Origin: Maniola hyperantus
Lineage: Eukaryota > Arthropoda > Insecta > Lepidoptera > Nymphalidae
Assembly (NCBI RefSeq): GCF_902806685.2
Contig: NC_048537.1
Location: 10,438,720-10,502,719 of the forward strand
Direction of reading: 5' to 3'
Length of the DNA stretch: 64,000 bases
This document shows positions 38,686 through 48,800 of the stretch, one piece after another (the first letter of the stretch is position 1; each line of letters opens with the position of its first letter). The notes under the pieces were generated by a model, which saw only the letters and a list, made by a program, of their open reading frames with translations, searched no databases and had not been told where the DNA came from. The position numbers were made by a program, and so were the translations under genes.

Positions 38686-40163
38686 GGTAAGGGTGGTAAA
38701 TTGGGCGGAATAGAAATATACCCGGATACGGAATAATCTACCACCTTACAAAGATTAGAGGAAAAAAAAATAATTTACTTTACTTGATCTATCTACCTAG
38801 TAAAGAATAGAAGCTAGCCGTCGACTCCCTTGTAATGTATATGAGGTGTTATAAATGAAATTTGCTAGATGTTAGGCAAAATTGTTTTTAATGTAACTTT
38901 TACCGGGGTCGCTTAATACATAGTGATGGCTAATAATGCTTAGTTATTCTAGCTTAATGCCAAGACTTAATTTAGATACATTAGAATGCCTTAGGTAGAT
39001 AGTACATAAATCTATGTTTTAAATTTAAGATGCCATTGGCATGGAATAGACAATGACACAGTAAAATTCATAAAATTGTTTCAAAATAAAAGCTCAGTAG
39101 TAAAGACAAGGTTCTTACTGTACACATACACTAAGAAGGTTCACTAAACTGTTCCAGGATACAAACATTTGCTTACTTGTAGGTGCGAAGACTGCAAGGT
39201 AGCTGGACGGCATCGGCCAAGCTCCCAAAACTCGATTTAACTTGATTCTTCACAACCGAAATGTTTCATTACAAAGATTTTCACCAAGTCTTATCCATAG
39301 AATTAAGTTGCCAACGTGAATGTGCAAAAGAAATAAATACGGAAAACGAAAGCGAAAAAAAACGGAAAACCGAAAACTAAAAACGGAAACGCAAACGGAA
39401 ACCCTGCAACAAAGAAAAAAACAAGATTATAATTTGTGCTGTGTGAAAATTTCGACACGTGGAATTTTCCCGATCAAACACAACTCACCTATTGAACTCC
39501 TGGCCACCAATGGTTTTCAGGAGTCCACCCACAACCCATTATCCTCATTTATTTGGGAAGGTAAAATAACTGGAACTGAAAGGAAATCATGAAATTAGGA
39601 TTTTCTCTAACCAAACCGCCATTTTGTCGAATCCACATTACTTGATTTTTCACTCACCATAATTGATGAAACATTGAAATACGTTAGGATGACTAAATTT
39701 ATAACTATTGTATTTTCCCAGGCGAAGCCATGGGCGAAAAAGAATGAGATTTTCCTGGAACGAAAAAAATTCGTCTTCACATGTTGACTCCAGAAAAATT
39801 CTAAATCTCACCAATCGGTGTTGCCAGACGCAACCCGAGTGTGGCCGCTCTCAGTTAGTTTGATCATAAAGCCAATTCATTTTTGAATATTTGCGGAACC
39901 TAAGGATATATTATAAGAACCGTTTTGTTAATGACTTAACAATAAACAAATGATATTATGGTTTTATTTAATTATTTTTGTTTTATTTTTACGACAATTG
40001 ACAACGAAGCAAACGCCATCTATTGTGGCTCGAATGAACTCTGAACATCGACCCACGCGTAGTTCTGCACCTTGATGCTAGGTGGCACCAACATACTTTG
40101 AACAAAATAGATTTTAATTAAAAGCGAAACGCTAATTAGTAGTTCAAAATTTACAACGTCACA
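38686..40163 (-). repeat. 5' LTR of the LTR retrotransposon
   Basis: Second LTR copy. Its outer end ACGTCACA abuts the GCGC target duplication. Its inner end reads TTACCACCCTTACC and runs straight into integrase sequence, so no primer-binding site is left. Confidence 0.88.
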
Positions 40164-40375
40164 GCGCATGTAGCTCATAAACCCGATAGACGTTGGAGTC
40201 CTATGGTACTGAAATGGCGACCTCGCACCGGAAAGCGTAGCGTAGGTAACTAGATGGAGAAACGACATCAAACGAGTCGCAGGCAGCCGCTGGATTCAGG
40301 CGGCACAAGACCGGGGCGTGTGGAAGTCCCTACAAGACACCCTATATCCAGCAGTTCATTATGATGATCGATTAC
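40164..40375 (+). mobile_element. RTE-type LINE fragment, right part
   Basis: It resumes the same LINE after the LTR element (gcgcatgtag...). It encodes the GSRWIQAAQD-like C-terminal stretch and ends near ATGATGATCG. Frame breaks are present. Confidence 0.8.
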
Positions 40376-40567
40376 TAATGGTCAAATAGATATCTAATAA
40401 GATAATCTTAATGTTTTGTAACAGTTCCATTTCTAATTATTTCTGTTAACTTTTCTATCTTCCATAGATGTTTTGTTAGGTAGGAAAGTAATTACACTGT
40501 TCAAATAATATTATCTTAGTTATCGATCCGTGATACCCGGATTTTACCTACCTTTTGGTTTTATGAA

Positions 40568-40852
40568 ATCACTAGCAGTAGCCCGCGCCTTCGTCCGCCT
40601 AAAATTTCTGGTTTCTCATGAGATCTGAAAATTTTCCCGCTGCAAAAGGCCTCACTTATTTACTCACTCAGGCGCACGGAACCCAGAATACCTAAATGCC
40701 AATTTTCATACCTCTAACTTCAAAAACATAGGATTTTTATATAACTTTTCAACCCCCATTTCACCCTCTTAGGGGGGGGGGGGGGAATTAGTCAGTTAGT
40801 CAGTCAGTTAGTCAGTGAGTGACTGGTATTTTGCTTTTATATATTTAGATTT
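40568..40852 (+). repeat. Interspersed repeat II, forward copy with 13-14 G run
   Basis: ctagcagtagcccgcgcctt ... caacccccatttcaccctct, a G homopolymer at about 40773-40786, then gtcagtcagttagtcagtga. Confidence 0.7.
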
Positions 40853-42083
40853 TGATATACTTAATTTACTATGAGAACAAAATTACTTTTACTATAAAGT
40901 ATGTTCAGTGATTTGTCTACAATAAGAAGATTTAGTACAATTGTAGATACCTAAAGCCTTCTTGTTCCAAAATTCCAAACATTATTCAATGTACCTACCT
41001 ACACGCACGCAGAATCAATTTTATATAACAAGTACCTAATACAAACTTTAAAAAGTTTACTAATGAAACAAAGTCATACTTTTAAATTATCATTAAGCCT
41101 TAAACTTTGAAAAGAAAATAAAACAACTTTATATCTTTTTAATATTAGATATATTGTTTTAAAGTATAAACATTAGTTAACATTTTTGATAACAACTTTA
41201 TTACTTTAATTGCATGAGTGGGTTATAATATTATTATGTAGGTAGGTATGTATTGTCTTCTTTTAGTTATTTTTTACATAGTTAACTAATAGAAAATAAT
41301 AGTGGTTTCATATTTTTAATCATAATAAAATTAAAACAAAAAGACACATTGAAAATATTGAAAAATATATAGGTTATAAAGTAAATTACATACTTAATTA
41401 TATTATTAAAAAAAAGAAAGATACAAAAGCTATTTTAAAATATTTAATAAATATCCATTCTCTTAAACAAAACAATGAAACTTATGATGACTAAATGGTA
41501 AAAAAATAATTAAAGCTTTATTTCTAAACTATTTTTGTTTAAAAATTATCACGTTTACATGGTCACAATCTCTACATGAATACATACATTTCTACTTAAA
41601 CTAACAAGATTTGTACTTATTTTTTAAATATTGTTTTTATTTTTTAAATTATCGATATCATCCATTGACGTTAAACGTTGTTTACTTATTTTATAGGTTA
41701 AAAAATTAGGACGTAAATAAAGGTTTCACGTCCGTAAATACGGTGTTGTTTCATAATAAACATCGCTGATAGCTGAAATATTAAAACACCGGAACATTCG
41801 CATCAATATCAATTTTCGAGCACTTCAAAATGTTCAATTAATTAAGTTTACGGGCTAGAGAGGAAGAGCTCGTAATTATCAAGATTGCTTCACCCGAGCA
41901 AGCACTTTTCGAAAGCTATTTTTGGGATATATTAAGATTTCTATCTACATAAAATTATGGCATCATGGATAATATTATTTTTCGTTATATTTTTAAAAAG
42001 ATTTTTATATTAATTAAATAATAACTTACTTTACTTAATAAGTATGAAAAAAAATCATGAGCTTATTGGCTTTGTATTTAAGA
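40853..42083. other. Possible 3' region of the DIP-like gene
   Basis: Very AT-rich. Downstream on the minus strand of the last coding exon, so it may contain its 3' UTR and poly(A) sites; several TTTATT (AATAAA in reverse) occur. A good acceptor (AATATTTCAG) near 41775 leads to a 15-codon frame, not a hydrophobic tail. Confidence 0.4.
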
Positions 42084-42325
42084 ATATGATGTGAATCTTG
42101 ATATTACCAACTCTTTTAATTTCAAAGTCTGCATTCTACTTGCACAAACTTGTTTAGGTTTTAATACTTATTGAATATTTTTTTACATGGAATATTTTTG
42201 TTTATATATGATGTGAATCTTGATATTACCAACTCTTTTAATTTCAAAGTCTGCATTCTACTTGCACAAACTTGTTTAGGTTTTAATACTTATTGAATAT
42301 TTTTTTACATGGAATATTTTTGTTT
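42084..42325. repeat. Two tandem copies of a 122-bp unit
   Basis: 42084-42205 and 42206-42325 read the same apart from the last bases (ATATGATGTGAATCTTGATA ... GGAATATTTTTGTTT). A recent local duplication just beyond the DIP-like stop codon, possibly in its 3' UTR. Confidence 0.9.
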
Positions 42326-42449
42326 TATTTTCAATATTTATAGATTTAGAGATAAGGATATCTTGATAACCATAATAATAAATATTATTTAAGAGACCTA
42401 AATGATTTACGGAACAATATTGTTTATACAATATGTTATTGGTTCAAAG

Positions 42450-42838
42450 TTAATTTTCATATAAAAAATAAAAAATTACACAGACAGATGGGAGTATTTT
42501 ATATTTGGTGGAATATTTTGTACCTTTATTATTGATAACATCTCTAGCTTCAGATTCCAATATATTAATAATCTTTCGTACTTTGTTACTTAGATTCTGT
42601 TTTACTAAATTTGTGGTATTCGATAGGTTAGTTTTATTTTTGTGGGTATTATTATCGTTGCCTAGTGGAAATTTATGTGTTCTTGTAACTAAATCGCTGT
42701 CAGTTTCTTTATCGTCTTCATCGTCAGAGCTTTCTGCTGAACCGAATTGGTTGTCTGGTCCTTCGATTGGAGTGGAATATTTAAAATCTTCATTTTTTGT
42801 TGCTGGACTTGTGTTTTTAATAGACGGTCCTGGTATTT
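42450..42838 (-). CDS. DIP-like gene, exon G (acidic stalk and candidate GPI signal, stop at 42450-42452)
   Basis: The acceptor is TTTTACAG|AAATACC, and the frame continues from exon F as YEIPGPS. It stays open for 129 codons to a TAA. It encodes a low-complexity stalk rich in Asp, Glu, Ser and Asn (SSDDEDDKETDSD, several N-x-S/T sites). The end is a polar stretch with small residues (NNKGTKYSTKYK), a short hydrophobic run (ILPSVCVIFYFLY) and EN. This resembles a GPI-anchor signal, as expected for DIPs, though the run is short. An alternative is a donor at AAAG|GTACAA (exon end 42524) leading to another terminal exon. I see no hydrophobic downstream exon in the right phase. Confidence 0.75.
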
Positions 42839-45800
42839 CTGTAAAAGAAAGAAGAAAAACATTTAAGATTATAATATATTCAGTGCCATCTAATAAAATT
42901 TAAAAAGTATTGCTACAAAAATATATAATTTTCTCTTAAAACCTACGAATAATAATTGTTCGTAGCTTAAACCCCCATACTTTGATGACTATAATATATT
43001 TTGTAGGTATGTTTATATAAAGAGTATATATTGTCCTTGCTTCATTTCCGATAGATCTTAAGCTGGGCTTAAAGATATATGCTCCGAATGCATAGCTACG
43101 TCGCATTGCATATATACATTAGCAATAAGCTGCTTACACCTAAATCTATTGAGATGCAAATAACGATTATTTATCGATAGAAATTTGGAATGATATTGTT
43201 TTCACAGAGAAGTGGGCTGTAATCTCATAATATATATAGATAGGTAACTTCGAGATTACGACTTTTTACCGTAGTGACTTACAAACATCGTTCTAAACCT
43301 CTCTTACAAGCGATTTAAAATCTCATCAATAAATATTTTAAGATTAAATATTTAAGACTACATATTTTAAGAGAAGTTATGGGATAAAATTGTACTAAGT
43401 ACCCGTTTAAAGCTTCATGTCTATTTGAACAACCGAGCAGACCAAGCAAATTCTTTTTTTAATTTTAAGGCAAACTGATGAGGCAGCTAGAATAGATACT
43501 ACGTCTGCTCGCACATCTTCATTAATCGCACGGTTTGGACTGAGACATAAATAGCTTCATAGCGTGGCAAAACTGGAGACGCCAGCGACCACTACATACC
43601 ATAAAGTCTTATAACACTGTCAACTTCCCCAAGAGAATTTTTAGCAACGCATCTGTAACCTCCGACATCGTCTGAAGCCAGCTTCCGAACCGTGAGCGCC
43701 ATACGACTTTCGAATGAGCTGATGATCGTGTTCACCACCTCGTACTTGTTCGATGATATCACCATTTCGTCTGTAAACAAAACACTATAATTTTTTTGCC
43801 TAATTTTTAAAAGCTTTTTATTAGGCTACTTTGGTCGTATGCAATGTTGTCGTTCCAACAAAATTGGTAATTGATTTTTTAAATACTTCCACTGTCATTT
43901 AAGTTTTACAAACATGTAGTTTGGATGACTATAGATGATTATGGTACCATAGTTTATCTGATATTGCAGCTGAGAGGTGGATATTGGAACTATCTGATGA
44001 CATAATAATATAATATGGCATGTCATGTGAATTGCAATTCGTGTCATGTCATGCATGAAACAATGACTTGATGTGCTTGACGGTCAAGTCTTGACCGGTG
44101 AAGCCTAAAACATTTAATGAACGAATTAACTTTTATCCACTCCAAGGCATTATAGTGACAATTTGGGGAAATTTTTACTATAATGCCTCCATATCCCAGT
44201 GTCTGTACAACAAATTGCCGCCGAGTCCAGGTATGCTCTACTTATAACTTGATCGCTTATTATTAGATATTAACTGACCTGCTCAAATTTTGCTCGGTTG
44301 CAGAAAATATTTTATTAGTGGAAGTCTATATAATATAATTATATAAGAGCCGCAAGCAAAATCTGAAGTCTCATCTACAAGATGATTCAAGACGCTGTAG
44401 TAACATCGAACGCGAAACAACGAGTTGTGGATGTACTTGACCGGTGGAGCCCATTAAGAAGTTGCAAAGCGAACAATTTCATTTCTTTTCCACTCCAAAC
44501 CTCAAATTGTCACTATAATGCCCCCATATCCTAACGTCTGTACAACAAATTGCCGCCGAGTCCAGGTAAGCTTTACTGTATTGTTCGCGAACGATAAAGC
44601 CCACAGTTTTCTTTTACAGAACATTCTTTTTTAAACTTTGAAATAATGTTATGGTAAAGAAAACTGTGAAACTTAAAGTCAAATATAAAAGTATTTATAG
44701 ATAGTTAAGATAAAGGAAAAAAAACCGTAATATAAAATCTGACTTTTCCTAAATAATTAGTTATCACTAAAAATAACTATTAATGCCCTCTTTTTATAAA
44801 CGAACCTTTAAAATACAACTGAATCTATTTATTCTAAATTCAACTAATTTAAATTTCCTAAAGTCTACTACTAAGAAATACATAACATTAAAATGTATAA
44901 GCACCCGAACTGAAACTTATTTGAAAAGGAACCGATAAGAACAAGAATGTCTTGTCTAATCTTAATTTCGATCGAAACTTCGGTTTGTTTACCCAACTGT
45001 TCGCTTTACGACGTGCAAGTTAGCCTTCGAGGAAAATTGCTTAGCAAACCCGTGCCTCTGTTTCGTTATAACAAGAAATTTCATCTCAATTAATGTCTAA
45101 AATAACATTGTTACACTCTTAATTACGCTCGAGTGAGGGCTGCTTAATTAACACTTACATGTCAGCGACCCTAACATAGATTGATGACAAACGAAAATGA
45201 CAACCCTGTATCGCTCGCCTTTTGCACGCTTCTCGGTGTGAGTGAGCAAAAGCGCCAGTCACTCCAAGCGAGTTCGTACTTCGTGAGTAAACAAAGGATT
45301 GATCGACGTCATAGTATTATAAACCCGAACATCACCGCCGCAAACATTAATGCTTTAATGCGCTTTCGTGATTAACATAACTTCGTACGCAATAATTGGT
45401 TTTTTATTTTGCAGAAGTTTTGAAGAGCTAAAAACATTCAATTTTCTAAATTACCTTATCACAGCAGAGAGGAAATCGGAAAAATAACTTGTGTAAAATA
45501 TTGAGGGTAGAATACATTAGGTAGCAAGTAGGCATGTAGGTGGGAGCCGTGAGGTAAGTGCCGGCCATTGAGGTGGTTATGACTCTAACGAGCGACAATG
45601 TTTTGCAGAGTGCGACAAAGTACCATAAAGTAGGCTTTGTACATTTTAAAGCATCCGTAAAAATTCCTTGATGAGGTTTGTTATTTTTAAGTTTGCGGCC
45701 AAAATTTCGGGACTACATAAATTGATAGTTACTTAAATAACATGCATGTAAGTAGTGATGTAAAAAACATGATATGGGCATAATGTATGGAACGTAGATG

Positions 45801-48800
45801 CCGGTGACTCATAAAATAACAATTGCCAATGTTCTAAAGAGACATATAGCTACGTAATAAATTATTTAACTTAAAACACGCGTTGAATTAAGACTTCCAT
45901 CTTTTTAAAAGTCGTATTGAATTAAAGTAAAATTAAATTAGTAGGTACAACTAAACACCTGTCTACCTATATAAAAACAAGAATGTAAAAAATTAAATCT
46001 CAGACTACATAGTATCTATTTCTTCCTTATCGTTAAAGATGTACTCGTACATATTATAAACGAATGAACTATATATTAAATAGAACCTTTTGCAAAAAAA
46101 AATACGTTTCTTAGAACTCTACCACTCTAGTTTTAACGTTAAACATAGATTGATTATTTTCAACGCCTAAGCAAATTGTTCGCCGTTAAAATAACGCGTC
46201 ACACTTGACCGGCGACCAGCCCAAGGGACACTGATTCAGCTTTGACCTTTTACATTAAAGTACTGTCATTTTACATTGTCATCAAAATAAAAGCAAAGGC
46301 TCTGTTTTAACTACCCCTCTGTGGCAAGAGTGCCTTATTCAACAGTCAAGAGATACTAGATTCAATTTATTTATAAAAAATATGTATTTCTTCAATTCTG
46401 GAGATATCCGTAAAGCAGCATGGGTTATTTTTTCTTTTAATCTTGTTATTTGTCTACAAAATAAAATTTAAACCGTGCTGGCATAATAATCGTTTTAAGG
46501 GGCCTAAAGCTATTATAAGAAAGTGGGCAATCTCTTTTATTTAATTATGGTTAATCTAAACAAGAAACTTATAATATCCATACAAATATCATCAACTAGC
46601 TGATGCCCACGACTTCGTACGCGTGGATTTAGGTTTTTAAAAATCCCGTGGGAACTCATCAATTTTCCGGGATGAAAAGTAGCCTATGTCCTTCCCCGGG
46701 ATATAAGCTAACTCTGTACCAAATTTCATCAAAATCGCTTGAAAGGTTGGGCCGTGAAAAGCTAGCAGACAGACAGACAGACACACTTTCGCATTTATAA
46801 TATTAGTATGGATATAATGGCTAAATTTAAAATAATGCAGACGCTAAATCTAAGCTCGTTCTACATTGAAAATTAACCCGTAAATTTCAGGCGACAACTG
46901 CTGAGTAGCGAACTTTCCAAAACCGCCGACGGCTATAGGGGGAAGAAATACGAAGTAACAGCTCGAATCTCTCTAGCTCATTACAGCTGGTTTACCCGCT
47001 AAGTGAATTGAGCACTTTCTATTGAGGAGGAAGTGATTTATTATTTAAAACTGACTTTTGACGCGATAACCTAAAAGGCTGGAATTTTAGGAAGCTATTC
47101 TAGAGTTTTTGCGATTAGGAATGAAATTTTTATTACTGACCTCAATTATTTTAGCGTTTTGTAAGATCCAGTAAGTAAAACCACATGAGCGAGTGTATGG
47201 AATCTGTAATCTGCTTTGAATTCTTTTAACAAATGCAATAAAACACAGTCGGTGGTTTTGTCATATTTCTTGAATACGTAATACCTACTAGACTGCGAGT
47301 TGCGACTCAGAACGGCAACGTTATGTGCACACATTTTCTTGACATATTATTCGTTGTTATATTATACATGAGCATAAAAGTGATTTAGAGTTCGGTCGGT
47401 CCGAATGAAAAAACAAGCCTTATGGGAAGGATCACTCGTATGTCTAGGTCCGTCTGTTACAGCCAATTCGTACCGTCTAATATAGGAGTCATCATCATCA
47501 TCATCATCATGAGCAACCCATGACCGGATCACTACATAGCACGGGTCTCCTCTCGGAGTGAGAAGGGTTTTGGTCATAGCCTACCTAGCACGCTGGCCAA
47601 GTTCGGATTGGCAGACTTTACACACCTTGGAGAGCATTATGGAGAACTCTCAGGCATACAGGTTTCCTCACGATGTTTTCCTTCACTGTTAAAGCAAGTG
47701 ATACATAACTCGTACGTGCCCGGGATCGAACCCTCGATCTCCGATTAGGAGGCGGACGTCCTAACCACTAGGCTATCATCGCTTTAATATAGGAGTAAGC
47801 ACGTATAATTTTCTAGACATTTAATTTGGTGTAATACTCATAAACTGTGCTCTATAGCATCGGAACACGAGTAGAAAATGTATTATTTTATTACGTAACT
47901 TCAGCTGGTTTATTTTATGCCTGAATAGCTGCTAATGGATTTTTCACTGGATATCACGTGCGGTTTTATTATGATTCCTCAGTGGTAAACCTCGGTTACT
48001 CATGTTATTGAAAGATTTTCCTTTATGCATTTTAGGATTATGGACTGAGGATTCGTGACTGTGGTTCTAAAAGAACTGACAACTTTTGAAATATTATTTG
48101 ACGTAAATCTATTGTCTGATGTCTCCTTTCAATATTAGGTATCACAATGACCGATAAGATTAATTAGGGCCGATTTTTCAATCGTCAAATAACTTTTATC
48201 TGAGGAATAAATTTGATGTTTCGAAAGATTTCCTATACAAAATTATTCCTCAGATAAAAGTTATTTGGTGATTGAAAAATCGGCCCTAAATGTAGTTTAT
48301 AAAAATGCCACACACTGTTTGAAACCTGCATTAATGGATCTTCTTAGTCTTCTTCCAATTTACCTAATTGAAATGTATTATGATAAAGTATCGCCTATAA
48401 AATAATCGTGAAAAACATTATATCGTTGGCATACAATTTTGTATTAAAATTTCTTGCGAGTGTTAGGGAAACCGCCGCCGTACGAGTAGGTATATGCAGT
48501 GGTATGAATAAAATATGAACTCATCAGCCGACAAAGAGTATTTTGTATTTGAAAATTCATATCTTCATATTTTGAATAGTTTGTGAATTTAAAATTAAGA
48601 AGTATTAAGCCATCGAAAATTATATGATAACTTCTTACTACTTTTAATAATTTTACAATTTTTAGACAGCTTGTTAACTAAATTATGGGCACCCTATTAT
48701 ATTTACGTCAGCTTCCAAGTCGGGAAGTACGGGTTCGATCCCAGACATGCACTTCTAAATTTTCAGATTTATGTGCGTTTTAAGCAATTAAATAACACTT

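Larger units (their letters stand above)
36022..40163 (-). mobile_element. Ty3/Gypsy-like LTR retrotransposon, internally deleted
   Basis: LTRs at 36022-37498 and 38686-40163 begin and end TGT...ACA, are nearly identical, and flank 1.2 kb of internal DNA. On the minus strand a polypurine tract (AGGAGGGGAAG) directly precedes the TGTGACG start of the left (3') LTR, which fixes the orientation. The 4-bp target duplication is GCGC (36018-36021 and 40164-40167). Gag, protease, RT and RNase H are gone; only an integrase C-terminus remains next to the 5' LTR. The family is inferred from the integrase tail and the 4-bp duplication. LTRs of 1.48 kb are long for an insect element. Confidence 0.88.
44066..44634 (+). 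repeat. Diverged direct duplication inside DIP-like intron 5
   Basis: Two units, about 44066-44318 and 44423-44634, share TTGACCGGTG(A/G)AGCC, CCACTCCAA and the CTATAATGCC...GAGTCCAGGT block. Similarity is highest in the short ATG frame and patchy elsewhere. Confidence 0.6.

Noticed and set aside
39320..39592. 90-codon frame rich in Lys and Arg
   Set aside because: It lies within an LTR. The other LTR differs by one A in the run and so breaks the frame; no domain is visible.
41700..41780. Acceptor AATATTTCAG as a terminal DIP-like exon
   Set aside because: In the required phase it encodes only about 15 polar residues and a stop, with no membrane anchor; kept only as a remote option.
42505..42903. 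132-codon plus-strand open frame
   Set aside because: It is antisense to the DIP-like exon G, which has matching splice sites and phase; the frame is its shadow.
47489..47510. (ATC)n stretch as a microsatellite or array of its own
   Set aside because: It is the tail of the SINE at 47490-47784, confirmed by the flanking duplication.
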